From Pseudomonas putida (GTDB taxonomy: Bacteria > Pseudomonadota > Gammaproteobacteria > Pseudomonadales > Pseudomonadaceae), in NCBI GenBank assembly GCA_041879295.1, contig CP047152.1, positions 2,795,501 to 2,859,500 on the forward strand: a stretch of 64,000 bases of DNA, read 5' to 3'. A program made the position numbers and the translations under genes. Below the pieces are notes generated by a model. The model saw nothing but the letters and a program-made list of their open reading frames with translations, made no database searches and was not told the DNA's origin. Numbering within the stretch: position 1 is the first letter of the stretch; every line of letters starts with the position of its first letter. This document shows positions 19,496-30,117 of the stretch, piece by piece.

Positions 19496-20911
19496 TCAGT
19501 CTTCTTCTCTCAATGCTTTGATCCGTCCGGATTTTTCTGCGGCTACCAACGCGGCATAGTCTTTTGCATTTTGCTTTGCATAGGTCATGACAAATTTGCC
19601 GATGGCCTGGTCGAAGGAGTCCGACTTACCCAAATAGCCGCTAATCAGTGCCGCATCCCCGGATTTTGCATGGGCACGCGCGAGGGTACGACCGCATAGC
19701 TCGGCGTACAGCTTCATTTGTGTGGTCGTTGCGCCTTCGATCGGCGCAGACATTTTCATGTCTCGCAACTGCCGCACAAAGAAATGGCGGCCTTTTTGGC
19801 CTTGCGTCCAGCCCAGAAAAATGTCGCTGGAAGACTGCATCAGCCGCTGCCCTGTGACAATGCGTTGCCCCTGGTTCTCGTACTCGCTTTTTCCCGCGTA
19901 AGGCCCCAACACGGAAGGACACGCTTCCTTGAATTGCAGAAGCAGGGGGTGGTTCTCCGCGGAAAAGAACAGGCCGACAAAACAATAGGTGCCGACGCTC
20001 CCTATTCCGACGGCTTTGACGGCAAAGTCTTCGAGACGGTACCGATCAAACAGTATGCGGCGTTCATGGGGTAGCGATAATCGATAGTCTTGCAGTGCCG
20101 CATGCACCCGTTTATCAAAGTCCTTTTCATAGATATGAAACAGAACAGGGGGTTGATCGATCAGGCGTCGACGGCCCGCCACTTCACTGCTGATCATGGG
20201 ATAAAGGTAATCGCCGACTCGAACCTTGGCTTTTTCTATCAATTGCTCACGGTTTTTTTTGATTTTGGCATTGGGGGCCATATCGATGATCGTTTGTGCA
20301 TCCAGGTGGTCATACCAGACTTCCAGCGGGCTCAATTTCGAAAGCTCGCGTAGACGTTCCCGGTAAGCTTTAACGGATTTGACGGCGATCGCGTGGGCAT
20401 CTTTTTCGCTGAGCCTGTTATCTGCAGCCGCGACGGCGAAGCTGATCGCCAGGCGTTTGACATCCCACTCCCAGGGGGCGGGAAGGGTTTCGTCGAAATC
20501 ATTGATGTCAAAAATCAGATTGCGCTCGGGTGTCGCGAACAGTCCGAAGTTCAACAGGTGACAATCACCGCACGCCTGTACCCGAATGCCGGTGTTGGGG
20601 AGGCTGGCCAAGTCATGAACCATCAATCCCGCAGAACCGCGCAAGAAGGTGAAGGGGCTGCGCAACATGCGTCCATAGCGCACGGGCACTAGACTGGGGA
20701 GTCTATATCGATTGGACGCTTCAAGGAGATCGATAGGGTTACGATGCTTGCGCGGTGGTTTCCACACTGCGTGAGATGAGTGTGGCAGGCTCTCGCGTAT
20801 CCGCTCTCCTGCGTTCAGGCGTTCTTTTCGCGAGCGAAAAGTCGGCTCGTAAATTCCGAACTTTGGTTCTCGAGCCGCACCCTGGACGGATTTCTTCTTA
20901 CTGGGAGACAT
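19496..20911 (-). CDS. DUF2252 family protein
   Basis: 471 residues. It contains the DUF2252 core with VQACGDCHLLNFG (about 135), IFDINDFDETLPAPWEWDVKRL (about 155-175) and AVGIGSVGTYCFVGLF (about 310), a layout related to protein-kinase/aminoglycoside phosphotransferase-like folds. The ATG at 20911 is preferred because AAAGGAG lies 5 bases upstream; a start 18 bp earlier has no such site. Its biochemical role is unknown. It stands alone, with the truncated lipoprotein gene downstream. Confidence 0.85.
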   Translation of the reverse strand: MSPSKKKSVQGAAREPKFGIYEPTFRSRKERLNAGERIRESLPHSSHAVWKPPRKHRNPIDLLEASNRYRLPSLVPVRYGRMLRSPFTFLRGSAGLMVHDLASLPNTGIRVQACGDCHLLNFGLFATPERNLIFDINDFDETLPAPWEWDVKRLAISFAVAAADNRLSEKDAHAIAVKSVKAYRERLRELSKLSPLEVWYDHLDAQTIIDMAPNAKIKKNREQLIEKAKVRVGDYLYPMISSEVAGRRRLIDQPPVLFHIYEKDFDKRVHAALQDYRLSLPHERRILFDRYRLEDFAVKAVGIGSVGTYCFVGLFFSAENHPLLLQFKEACPSVLGPYAGKSEYENQGQRIVTGQRLMQSSSDIFLGWTQGQKGRHFFVRQLRDMKMSAPIEGATTTQMKLYAELCGRTLARAHAKSGDAALISGYLGKSDSFDQAIGKFVMTYAKQNAKDYAALVAAEKSGRIKALREED

Positions 20912-21206
20912 TTCCACTCCTTTACTCAACGAAGTCGAAGTTGTTCAGGAGCAAGATCGCGTTATGGTTCGGTCCCATCACAAAAGCGTAGCAGCCTGCC
21001 CCTGAGCTGCGTGGATGCTCCGCTTGGAAAACACCACATTTCATAGCCTTGGCGGGAGCGTTTTGTGGTTTGCCTGTGAGCCGGATCCGTCATCCCGCGC
21101 CACTGTCCTTCCAGCGCAAGTGTTTAACCTCGAGAGGGCCAAGGTACAGCTACCGCTGGCGTTGGCACGGCTAAACCGGTCTGCCGACACGGTGTCTCCA
21201 TCATGC

Positions 21207-22640
21207 TCATGGTCGCTTTTGATTGGCAGTTGCTGTCAGTTTGTCCGCCTCGGTCACCCAGCCACCACCAGTCGCCTTGTACAGATCAATCATGTTGGTG
21301 AACACCGAACCGCGGGTGCGGGTGTAATCCAATTCGGCGTCGAACAGGCTGCGCTCGGCGTCCAGCACCTCGATGTAGCTGGTATAGCCGTTGTCGTAGC
21401 GCAACCGTGCGTAATGGGCATAAGTGCTCAGTGCCTCGACTTGCCTGGCTTGGTAGGCCATCCGTTCTCTGGATTTGCTCGATGCGACCAAGGCATTTTC
21501 CACGTCCCTGAACGCCGATTGAATCGACTGTTGGTAAATTTGCAGCGCCTGTTTCTGGATGGCTTCAGCTTGCTGCACCTGCCCGGCAATACCGCCGGCT
21601 GTGAAGATTGGCATGCTTACCGCCACACCATAGGACCAGGTAGAAGCGGGTCCAGTGAACAGGTTCGACAGTTGGTTACTGGCGGAACCTAACAGGCCGG
21701 TCAGGGAAATAGTCGGGAAGTATTGAGCCTTGGCAGCGCCGATCTGTGCATTGGCCGATATCAGATTCAGTTCTGCCTGACGCAAGTCCGGTCGCCGTTC
21801 AAGCAAGTCTGATGGTAAGCCGGCCGGCACCGTTGGCAGATTCAGTTGGGCCAGGTCACGGCCGCGGATGATTGGCCCAGGGTTACGCCCAAGCAGCACG
21901 GCCAAGGCGTTTTCCTGTTGCGCGACCAGGGGTTGGAGTTGCGCAACTGACGCCTGGGTGCGCTCGAGTTCGGATTGATTCTGTGCCAGTTCCATTTCGG
22001 AAATGGTGCCGGCACCGTAGCGCAGTTTGAATATTTCGTAGGACTCACTGCGAGCCTTGGCGGTCGTGCGGGCGATTTCCAGTTCCCGGTCGAGGTCACG
22101 CAGGGTCACGTAGCTCGACGCAACCGAAGCGACCAGACTCAAGATCACGCTTCGACGGCCTTCTTCCGAGGCCAGCAAATCGGCACGGGCGGATTCATCC
22201 AGGCGGCGCAACCGGCCCCAGATATCCAGCTCCCAGTTCACACTGAGAATGGCCTGGTAGTTGTTGAACACCGGATCCACCGACGGGTCCAGCGAGACCG
22301 GACCGGTGTCCCGCGGCGAACGGGAGCGCTGCCCTTGGGCGCCCAGACCGACTTGTGGAAACAAGAGAGAACGGGTCTGGCCGTAACGGCCCTGGAATTC
22401 TTCGACCCGCGCGGCGGCAATCTTGATGTCCTTGTTTTCCAGCAGCGCCGTGCGGATCAGTTCATTCAGAACCGGGTCGTGGAACTGCTCCCACCACAGC
22501 GTATTCGACAGGTCTTTTGCTTCCTTGTCCGCATAACGGTAGGCAGCGGGGGTGTCGATTTTCGGGGGCTGGTAATCTGGCCCCACCATGCAACCCGCCA
22601 GGCTGAGGCACAACATCAGCGGGATAGGAGGCTTACGCAT
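21207..22640 (-). CDS. RND efflux outer-membrane lipoprotein (OprM/TtgC type)
   Basis: 477 residues. The lipobox SLAGC-M (Cys about 17) and VGPDYQPP opening mark the OprM/NodT family of outer-membrane efflux channels. Two internal repeats of coiled-coil hairpins follow (RVEEFQGRYGQTRS... and QAEAIQKQALQIYQQ...). ATG 22640 is chosen because it follows GAGGGGG and lies two bases past the transporter stop; the earlier in-frame ATG lacks a site. It is the last gene of a three-gene efflux operon. Confidence 0.92.
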   Translation of the reverse strand: MRKPPIPLMLCLSLAGCMVGPDYQPPKIDTPAAYRYADKEAKDLSNTLWWEQFHDPVLNELIRTALLENKDIKIAAARVEEFQGRYGQTRSLLFPQVGLGAQGQRSRSPRDTGPVSLDPSVDPVFNNYQAILSVNWELDIWGRLRRLDESARADLLASEEGRRSVILSLVASVASSYVTLRDLDRELEIARTTAKARSESYEIFKLRYGAGTISEMELAQNQSELERTQASVAQLQPLVAQQENALAVLLGRNPGPIIRGRDLAQLNLPTVPAGLPSDLLERRPDLRQAELNLISANAQIGAAKAQYFPTISLTGLLGSASNQLSNLFTGPASTWSYGVAVSMPIFTAGGIAGQVQQAEAIQKQALQIYQQSIQSAFRDVENALVASSKSRERMAYQARQVEALSTYAHYARLRYDNGYTSYIEVLDAERSLFDAELDYTRTRGSVFTNMIDLYKATGGGWVTEADKLTATANQKRP

Positions 22641-22641
22641 C

Positions 22642-25600
22642 TCAATCCCCCTCATGTCGGTTTTGTGCCGCACCGTCGGGAATCGTCGGAGCCTGCGTCG
22701 AAGCAGTTGGCTTGGCGGCTGTTTGGGCGTTGTCCTTTTCCCCGAACATTCGCTCCACCAGGTAATAGAACAGAGGGATGAAGAAGATCGCGATCACCGT
22801 CGCCGCCAGCATGCCACCAATTACCCCGGTACCAATGGAGTGACGGCTATTCTCCGAGGCGCCGACGGCAATGGCCAGAGGCACGCAGCCGAGGATGAAC
22901 GCCAGGGACGTCATTACGATAGGGCGCAGACGTTCTTTTGCTGCGGTCATCGCGGCATCGTAGGTCGACATGCCGGTTTCCCGGTTCAATACCGCAAATT
23001 CGAAAATCAGAATGGCGTTTTTGGCGGCCAGCGCCACCAGCATGGTCAAGCCGATCTGGAAATAGACGTCGTTGCTCAAGCCCCGAAGCAGGACGGCGAG
23101 CAGGGCGCCGAACAAGGCAAAGGGTACGGCCAGTAGCACACCCACGGGCAGTGACCACTTTTCGTACTGAGCCGCGAGGATCAGGAACACCATGACCAGA
23201 CCGAAGATGAATACCTGGGACGAGGCACCTCCGCTCTTTTTTTCCTCGAATGCCTCGCCACTCAATGCCAGCGCATAGTCATTGGTCATGATCTCCGCGC
23301 CGATTTCCTCCAGAGCCTTGAGTGCCTGGCCTGAACTGTAGCCTGGCGCCGGGTTCGCTGTGAGTTTGACCGCCGGGAAGTTGTTAAAACGTGTTAGCAG
23401 GTCGGGACCGGTGACGTAGCGGGTGGTCAGCAAGGCCTTTAGCGGCACCATGTCGAGGTTTTTGCTGCGCACGAAGATCTGCTGCAGGTCCTCGGCCTTC
23501 AAGCGATAGGCCGGTTCGGCCTGCAGAATCACCTGCCACAGGCGACTGAACTTGTTGAATTGCGAGACGTAGAGCGAGCCGAACATGGTCTGCATGGCGC
23601 TGTAGACATCTTCGACCGGTACGCCCAGGGATTCCGCTTTCTCGCGATCGACGTCGACCATCAATTGACGGGAAAACACGTTGAAGGTGGAGGTGATGAC
23701 GCCCAGCTCCGGACGTGTCTTGGCTTTCGCCACCAGATTGGCGACCAGTTCCGCCAGTTGGTCGACATTGCCGTCGCCCTTGCTTTGAACCCAGACTTCC
23801 ATGCCTCCGGTCGTACCCAGGCCGGGAATGGACGGTGGGTTGACCGGCAAGATGATCCCTCCCTGAACGGTAGAAAACGCCCGCGTGGCCTTCTGGATCA
23901 CTGCGGGGGCGCTTTGTGCCTTGATGGTTTCGGCGTCCTTGTAACGCCCCTCGAAATCCTTGAAACCGACAAAAAACGCACCGGCATTGTTCTTGTTCTG
24001 GCCGTCGAGCAGGCTGTAGCCGTTCACAATCGCGACACCTTCGACGGCCTCATCCTTCATGAAGAAGTCACTGGCCAGTTTGCCGACCTCGGCGGTGCGA
24101 TCCAGGCTGGCAGCGTCGGGCATGATCACCGCGCCAAGCAAGTAGCCCTGGTCCTCCGGTGGCAGGAACGCGCTGGGGATGCGCTCGGCCATCAACAGGA
24201 TCAGCACGATCATGCCGGCAAAGAGTAGCAATGCCAGCACGAAGCGCTTGATCATGAACGCCACCGAGCGTGAATAGCCCTCGGTCAAGCGCTCGAAATT
24301 GCGTTCGAACCAGCGGAAAAAGGCGTTCTTGTTACCGTGCTGCGGTTTGAGCAGCAGGGAGGCCAGGGCGGGGGACAAGGTCAGGGCGACCAGCCCGGAA
24401 ATCACTACAGATATGGCGATGGTGATCGCGAACTGCTTGTAGAGTTGACCGGTGATGCCGCCCATGAAGGCCACCGGAATGAACACCGCGCACAGTACCA
24501 GGACGATGGCCACCACCGGGCCTGCCACTTCATCCATCGCCCGTTTTGCCGCGTCCTTGGGCGTCATCTTGTGCACCTGCATGTTGCGTTCGACGTTTTC
24601 GATCACCACGATCGCGTCATCCACCACAATACCGATGGCCAACACCATGCCAAACAGCGTCAGCATGTTCACCGAAAACCCGAGGGCGGACATGCCGATG
24701 AACGTGCCGACGATCGACACCGGCACTGCGAGCACCGGAATGAGCGTGGCCCGCAGGCTCTGCAGGAAGATGTAGACCACGATAACCACCAGTACCAGGG
24801 CTTCGAAGAAGGTGTGGACTACCTCGGAAATCGAAGCTCGGGTAAAGGCTGTGGTGTCCATCACGATCTTGTACTCGATGCCCTCGGGAAACGTGGCCTT
24901 CATGTCCGAGAGGGTCTTGGTCACTGCTGCGGAAACATCCAGGGCATTGGCGCCGGGTTGCTGGTACACGGAAATCAGCGTCGCCGGCCGGCCCTGATAG
25001 GTGCTGCGCAAGGAATAGTCTTTTTGCCCCAGCTCGGCGCGTCCAACGTCTTTGAGTCGAACAACCGCCGCGCCGTTGTTGCTGGCACGCAAGATGATGT
25101 TCTCGAATTCCGAAGGCTCGGTCAGGCGTCCCTTGGTGGTTACGGCAAACGACTGCTCCACGGGTTGCCCCGTAGGCGACTGGCCAACCCTGCCTACGGC
25201 GAACTGCTGGTTCTGATTGGCGACGGCTTTCTGTACATCGGCGGCGGTAATGCCCAGCTGGGCCATACGGTCAGGCTTTAGCCAGATCCGCATGGCGTAG
25301 TCCGGCGTGCCGAAGATACTGGCCTGGTTCGCCCCTGGAATCCGCTTGATCGCATCGAGGATATAAAGGTTGGCGTAGTTGGCGACATAGGTGCTGTCGT
25401 AGCGGTCGCCGGCGGAATACACCGCAAGCACCATCATGAAGGCCGAGGATTTTTTCTGTACCTGGATGCCCTGGTTCTGCACGGCGGAGGGCAGTTGCGG
25501 CAGGGCCAGGTTGACCCGGTTCTGCACGTCGACTTGCGCCAACGAAGGGTCGGTGCCTATTTCGAAAAAAACATTGAGGGTCATGTTGCCCGTCGCGGAG

Positions 25601-25851
25601 CTCGACGAGTTCATGTAGATCATGTTGTCGGCGCCATTGACTTGCTGTTCGATGGGCGCGGCCACGTTGTTGGCCACGACTTGCGCATCGGCACCGGGGT
25701 ATGTCGCGGCCACCGTGATCTGCGGCGGCGTTATATCCGGGTACTGCGCAACAGGGAGCTTGAGCATGGCCACCGCACCGGCCAGGGTGATGATGATGGA
25801 GATCACCGAAGCGAAGATCGGCCGGTCAATGCAGTAGTGGGAAATGCTCAT
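22642..25851 (-). CDS. RND multidrug efflux transporter (HAE1 family)
   Basis: 1069 residues, the full AcrB/MexB-like length, with twelve membrane segments in two repeats, each with a large periplasmic loop. The proton-relay motif VVDDAIVVIENVERNM (about 405-420) carries the paired Asp of TM4. The protein starts MSISHYCIDRPIFASV, typical of MexF/BpeF-like pumps. The ATG overlaps the adaptor's stop (ATGA). It exports drugs or solvents across both membranes with the adjacent adaptor and channel. Exact substrates cannot be read from sequence. Confidence 0.95.
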   Translation of the reverse strand: MSISHYCIDRPIFASVISIIITLAGAVAMLKLPVAQYPDITPPQITVAATYPGADAQVVANNVAAPIEQQVNGADNMIYMNSSSSATGNMTLNVFFEIGTDPSLAQVDVQNRVNLALPQLPSAVQNQGIQVQKKSSAFMMVLAVYSAGDRYDSTYVANYANLYILDAIKRIPGANQASIFGTPDYAMRIWLKPDRMAQLGITAADVQKAVANQNQQFAVGRVGQSPTGQPVEQSFAVTTKGRLTEPSEFENIILRASNNGAAVVRLKDVGRAELGQKDYSLRSTYQGRPATLISVYQQPGANALDVSAAVTKTLSDMKATFPEGIEYKIVMDTTAFTRASISEVVHTFFEALVLVVIVVYIFLQSLRATLIPVLAVPVSIVGTFIGMSALGFSVNMLTLFGMVLAIGIVVDDAIVVIENVERNMQVHKMTPKDAAKRAMDEVAGPVVAIVLVLCAVFIPVAFMGGITGQLYKQFAITIAISVVISGLVALTLSPALASLLLKPQHGNKNAFFRWFERNFERLTEGYSRSVAFMIKRFVLALLLFAGMIVLILLMAERIPSAFLPPEDQGYLLGAVIMPDAASLDRTAEVGKLASDFFMKDEAVEGVAIVNGYSLLDGQNKNNAGAFFVGFKDFEGRYKDAETIKAQSAPAVIQKATRAFSTVQGGIILPVNPPSIPGLGTTGGMEVWVQSKGDGNVDQLAELVANLVAKAKTRPELGVITSTFNVFSRQLMVDVDREKAESLGVPVEDVYSAMQTMFGSLYVSQFNKFSRLWQVILQAEPAYRLKAEDLQQIFVRSKNLDMVPLKALLTTRYVTGPDLLTRFNNFPAVKLTANPAPGYSSGQALKALEEIGAEIMTNDYALALSGEAFEEKKSGGASSQVFIFGLVMVFLILAAQYEKWSLPVGVLLAVPFALFGALLAVLLRGLSNDVYFQIGLTMLVALAAKNAILIFEFAVLNRETGMSTYDAAMTAAKERLRPIVMTSLAFILGCVPLAIAVGASENSRHSIGTGVIGGMLAATVIAIFFIPLFYYLVERMFGEKDNAQTAAKPTASTQAPTIPDGAAQNRHEGD

Positions 25852-27059
25852 TGGCTTTTCCCCTCATCGGCTTTTGCGGTTTGCTCATCGGCTGAGCTTG
25901 TTGACGAGGCGCCAGGTATATCGACGATCTTCAATGGCCCGTCTGGCGTGACCCTGATCGCGCCATCGACCACGATGCGCTCGCCGACCCGTAGCCCCTT
26001 GTTGATGAACCAGTTGTCACCTTGCCAGTCACCCACTTCAACCACGCGTTGCTCAGGTTTTCCCTCGGCATTGAGAACCCACACGAAGTGACTCTTGGAA
26101 CCTTCCAGCACGGCCTTTTGCGGCACAAGAATGGCATTGGGTCGCGTAGCGCCTTTGGCCAGGGCTCTCACAAACTGACCAGGACGCAGCAAGCCATCGG
26201 GGTTGGCGAGCACTGCCCGAACCAGGAAGGTGCCAGTATCCTGGCTGTAGGAAGGTGCCAGAAAATTCACCTTGCCAGTGTTGGGCGCGACGGTGCCGTC
26301 AGCCAATACCACTTCAACGATAAAGTCACTGCGCGGTGGGAAAATAAGATGACCGGCAGCTATCTCGTCGCGGTATTTCAGCGTCTCGTTTTCCGAGAGG
26401 CTGAAGTTCACGTACATCGGGTCCATCTGTGACACCGAAGTCAATAACCCCGACTCACCTGGCGTCACATAACTGCCATCCTGTTTTTTGGCATAGCTCG
26501 AAAGTCCGGCAAGGGGTGAGCTGATGGTGGTGTAGCTGAGGTTCAACTGCGCGGTGCGCACAGTACCCTCTGCAGCCAATACGGCGGCATGGGTCTCACG
26601 TTCGTTGCCCACCGCATTGTCAAGGTCCATCTTGCTGACCGCATTCTGCGCCGCCAGCGGCCGTACCCGCGCCAACGTGGACTTGGCCACTTCCCAGCGA
26701 GCTTGTTGCTGGGCCAGTTGGCCTTGCGCCGACAACAGCGCGGCCTCAAACGGTTTACGGTCCATCTGGAACAGCGTTTGTCCGGCTTTGACCAAATCGC
26801 CTTCGGTGTACAGCCTCTTATCAAGGAAACCGGCCACGCGAGCACGGATTTCCACCTCGCGGGAACTTTGGGTCTGGGCAACGAATTCGAAAGTCACCGG
26901 CGTGTCACGGGCGGTGACCGTCATCACGGTGACTTCAGGCGGGTTATGCGCAGGGGAAACGGGTTCTTTGCCGCAGCCGGCAACTAGACTGAAAGCGCCT
27001 AGGGCAATGGCGATGGGCAAGCCGACAGGCTGTCTGACAACATTAATGTTCCAGCGCAT
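25848..27059 (-). CDS. RND efflux membrane-fusion (adaptor) lipoprotein
   Basis: 403 residues. The lipoprotein signal with lipobox LVAGC-G (Cys about 29) is followed by a beta-barrel/lipoyl domain (RARVAGFLDKRLYTEGDLVKAGQTLF), a coiled-coil hairpin and a second barrel. This is the periplasmic adaptor joining the RND pump to the outer-membrane channel. It is first in the operon, with 4-bp overlap to the pump gene. No dedicated TetR or LysR regulator is adjacent, so control must come from elsewhere or from the 517-bp upstream region. Confidence 0.93.
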   Translation of the reverse strand: MRWNINVVRQPVGLPIAIALGAFSLVAGCGKEPVSPAHNPPEVTVMTVTARDTPVTFEFVAQTQSSREVEIRARVAGFLDKRLYTEGDLVKAGQTLFQMDRKPFEAALLSAQGQLAQQQARWEVAKSTLARVRPLAAQNAVSKMDLDNAVGNERETHAAVLAAEGTVRTAQLNLSYTTISSPLAGLSSYAKKQDGSYVTPGESGLLTSVSQMDPMYVNFSLSENETLKYRDEIAAGHLIFPPRSDFIVEVVLADGTVAPNTGKVNFLAPSYSQDTGTFLVRAVLANPDGLLRPGQFVRALAKGATRPNAILVPQKAVLEGSKSHFVWVLNAEGKPEQRVVEVGDWQGDNWFINKGLRVGERIVVDGAIRVTPDGPLKIVDIPGASSTSSADEQTAKADEGKSQ

Positions 27060-27576
27060 ACCCTACTCCGTGAAGCTTACTTGAACAGATGCATAACCCG
27101 TCTCTTGTCACAACGCTAGCACCCGCAGAGGGTGGCACTTCTGACAAAAATCAAGTTGCAGTACGCGCTAACCGTGAGCGCCCTGGATGAGTACTGAGCA
27201 GAATGACGCAGGCGATGACTATGCGTTTATTGGGAATATTTGATTTTTCTCAAGTCTCTAGCACTTGTCCGGCAGAAACTTCGATGCATCTGCGGTCGAT
27301 AAATACTCCGCCTTGGTAGGCAACCCGTAATTTTACGAAAATTATTCGGCGGCGTTACAACGCTGTCGTTAATAGTCAACAGAATCAAAGCGCCCTTCGG
27401 CGTGAAGGTTTTTATTCGTAATCGGCATATCCGAAGAGAGAAAACGTGAAGGTTGGCCGCGAGATTGAGCTGATCAAGGGTCACTTTAAAATGAGTTTGC
27501 GGGTCAGTCCCGTGTCAGCGCGAATGCCTAGAGTCTTTGCGCGTTCCAGGCAATAGAACCCATCAGGAGCGGCCGT
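27060..27576. other. Divergent promoter region of RND operon and sulP
   Basis: No gene is supported. The region is AT-richer than its surroundings and must hold two divergent promoters. TTGATTTTTCTCAA at 27240-27253 is an imperfect Anr/FNR-like motif (one arm degenerate). No clear repressor operator was found. Confidence 0.5.
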
Positions 27577-29256
27577 GTGAAACTGCATCTGAAAGCCTCA
27601 AGCACAGCTCACTCTGACACGGCGTCAATTCGCCTCAACGTCGTTTCAGGGCTCACGGCATCTGCAGTGGTACTACCCAAGGCAATGGCCTACGCGACTG
27701 TCGCCGGCTTGCCTGTTGCCGTCGGTTTGTATACGGCTTTCGTCCCAATGTTGATTTACGCATTCCTGGGCACGTCGCGAGTGCTTAGCGTCAGCTCCTC
27801 CGCCACGCTGGCGATTCTGGCCGGTGCGCAGATCGGTCTGGCGGTGCCCGATGGTGACCCCGGGAAGCTGATCACGGCCACGGCAACACTGACCGCAATG
27901 GTGGGCACCATGCTGCTGTTGGCGCGGCTGATACGCCTGGGTTTTCTGGCGAACTTCATTTCCTCCCCGGTGTTGAGCGGCTTCAAAGCAGGTGTCGGCC
28001 TTGTGATCGTGTTGGATCAGGTACCAAAACTTCTCGGCATCCACATCGCCAAACAGGGCTTTTTTCTCGATCTCCTCAACATTGTGCATCACGTACCCGG
28101 GAGCTCTCTGATCACGATCGCGGTCGCTGCAGCGGCGTTCCTGATCCTCATCGCAATGGAACGCGTGTGGCCACATTCGCCAGCACCACTTGTTGTGGTG
28201 GCAGGGAGTATCGCCGCCTCGTGGTACTTCGGCCTGCAGGCGCTCGGCGTTTCGACTGTCGGCTTGATTCCAGCAGGGTTACCCCCAATCACACTGCCCG
28301 AACTCACATTGGTTGAACAAATGATACCGGGTGCGCTCGGGATCGCGCTGATGAGCTTTACCGAAACGATTGCAGCAGGTCGTGCCTTTGTCCGGCCAGG
28401 CGATCCCCCGATCAATGCAAACCGCGAGTTGGTTGCTACCGGCCTGGGTAACCTCGGGGGCGCACTGCTGGGGGCGATGCCCGCCGGTGGAGGTACTTCG
28501 CAGACGGCGGTTGTCCGTGCCACCGGAGGCCACTCTCAAGCGGTCTCGATTGTCACTGCCGGCATGGCTTTCGCCACGATGCTGCTGCTTTCGGGGCTTC
28601 TCGGGTATCTGCCTCACGCTACATTGGCGGCCATCGTCATCTACTACTCAGTCGGGCTGATTCAACCCCGGGAATTCCTGGCTATTCGCAAGGTTCGCCC
28701 GATGGAGTTCCACTGGGCGCTCGTAGCGACGTTTGGTGTGCTGTTGTTTGGCACGCTGCAGGGCATCACGGTGGCAATCGTCGTATCGTTGGTCAGTCTG
28801 GCCTATCAGACGGCTCGTCCGCATGTGTACGTCCTGGGTCGCAAGCGCGGTACCGACGTGCTTCGGCCTTTATCGGAGGACCACCCAGATGATGAGACTT
28901 TCCCGGGGCTGTTGATCGTGCGACCGGAGGGACGTCTGTTCTTCCTTAACGCGGACTATGTCAAGGAGCAGGTCATCGCGCTGGAAGCGCAGTACCATCC
29001 ACATGTGGTGGTCTGGGACATGAGTGCCGTTCCCGACATCGAATACTCGGCACTGCAAGCTCTGATTGAAGGCGAAAAACACTTGGGCGAACTCGGTGCC
29101 AGTCTCTGGCTGGCGGGGTTGAACCCTGGTGTACTTGAAATGGTACGGCGTGCTGGGTTCGACGAAAAACTCGGGAGCGAGCGTATGCTGTTCAACGCTC
29201 ATGCTGCGATCCTGCACTATCAGGATCAGGACGCCACGCCGTTGACGGCGTCGTAG
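27577..29256 (+). CDS. SulP-family anion transporter with STAS domain
   Basis: 559 residues. About 10-12 membrane segments (1-420) contain SGLTASAVVLPKAMAYATVAGLP and the conserved FTETIAAGRAF and GGTSQTAVV elements. A cytoplasmic STAS domain follows (about 440-545; VVWDMSAVPDIEYSALQALIEGEK). It is likely a sulfate or bicarbonate symporter. The start is GTG at 27577 with AGGAG about eight bases upstream. The gene stands alone, divergent from the RND operon; a small K+ channel gene converges on its 3' end. Confidence 0.9.
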   Translation: MKLHLKASSTAHSDTASIRLNVVSGLTASAVVLPKAMAYATVAGLPVAVGLYTAFVPMLIYAFLGTSRVLSVSSSATLAILAGAQIGLAVPDGDPGKLITATATLTAMVGTMLLLARLIRLGFLANFISSPVLSGFKAGVGLVIVLDQVPKLLGIHIAKQGFFLDLLNIVHHVPGSSLITIAVAAAAFLILIAMERVWPHSPAPLVVVAGSIAASWYFGLQALGVSTVGLIPAGLPPITLPELTLVEQMIPGALGIALMSFTETIAAGRAFVRPGDPPINANRELVATGLGNLGGALLGAMPAGGGTSQTAVVRATGGHSQAVSIVTAGMAFATMLLLSGLLGYLPHATLAAIVIYYSVGLIQPREFLAIRKVRPMEFHWALVATFGVLLFGTLQGITVAIVVSLVSLAYQTARPHVYVLGRKRGTDVLRPLSEDHPDDETFPGLLIVRPEGRLFFLNADYVKEQVIALEAQYHPHVVVWDMSAVPDIEYSALQALIEGEKHLGELGASLWLAGLNPGVLEMVRRAGFDEKLGSERMLFNAHAAILHYQDQDATPLTAS

Positions 29257-29282
29257 TCATGAAGTCCTGGTAGCGCAATACT

Positions 29283-29726
29283 TCAGGTTTTTTCGCCGCG
29301 GTCCTTGTCGGCATGGGTCATTTGGTAGATATGATTGACCTCGGCGAAGAACACACCCGTGGATAAGCCGCACATGATGATACCCGTCAACCCTTCAATC
29401 AGCCCGAATAGGCGCCAGGGTTTCACCAGCACCACGTCACCGTAGCCGATGGTCGCGTAGGTCACTCCAGAGAAGTAAAGCGCCGTTTCGAAATCAGGCA
29501 GAGATCCCTGCCACACATAGAATGTCGCCCAAATCGAGACAGCGATCAAATGCAGCATGATCATGTAGCAGACAACCCAAACCAACCGCGCGCTGATGGC
29601 GCCTAGTTGCCGTAGGGGAACATTGTTTCTGCGGGACAGAAACTTTAGCATCAAGGCCAGACCGACGGCATGCACAACCACGGTAATGGCTGCCAGCCCC
29701 CACGCGAAAAAGATGCTCGAATACAT
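29283..29726 (-). CDS. Two-TM potassium channel protein
   Basis: 147 residues with hydrophobic segments at about 8-30, 48-68 and 108-125, and the K+ selectivity filter TIGYGD at 92-97. The short form without cytoplasmic RCK domains matches small KcsA-like channels in Pseudomonas. A perfect Anr/FNR box lies 182 bp upstream of the start, so oxygen-limited induction is possible. A similar 141-residue channel is encoded at 61691-62116, in a second Anr-flavoured cluster. Confidence 0.85.
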   Translation of the reverse strand: MYSSIFFAWGLAAITVVVHAVGLALMLKFLSRRNNVPLRQLGAISARLVWVVCYMIMLHLIAVSIWATFYVWQGSLPDFETALYFSGVTYATIGYGDVVLVKPWRLFGLIEGLTGIIMCGLSTGVFFAEVNHIYQMTHADKDRGEKT

Positions 29727-30117
29727 CAGTGCTCCTTCCGGGTTTCCGCGTGACGGTTGCCATCATTGCCCCTTCTTTCCTTGCGCGCTCCCAAGGGAGG
29801 TTCTTCGGCTGTTTAGTGGGGGCCAAACTGTGTTTCTCGAGGTCGAGCTTCTGCGTACGCTCCGATGTCCTTTGGTAAAGAGTCTCGACGAATGTAGGTA
29901 GACGGACTTGATAAATATCAAGCACCTCCGTCGAGCTTGCGCGGGCGGGGTTTACGTACAAACTGTCCTGATGCGGGGCATTGATATTTGTCGGTAGGAA
30001 TACGGGATTGAAATCCACGTCATTCCGCCGCTGTGGGTGAAAACTTCAGGAGGGCCAGGAGGTAAGACGCCATGTCCTCACGCGACTAACATACTCCCTG
30101 CGCCAGCTTGGCGCTGA
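29727..30117. other. Intergenic region with Anr box
   Basis: No gene is supported between the K+ channel and the LysR gene. Both flanking genes are on the minus strand. The only clear element is the Anr box at 29908-29921. Confidence 0.5.
29908..29921. promoter_or_regulatory. Anr/FNR box
   Basis: TTGATAAATATCAA is a perfect palindromic match to TTGAT-N4-ATCAA, and identical to the box at 58860-58873. It most likely serves the minus-strand K+ channel gene starting at 29726. Confidence 0.7.
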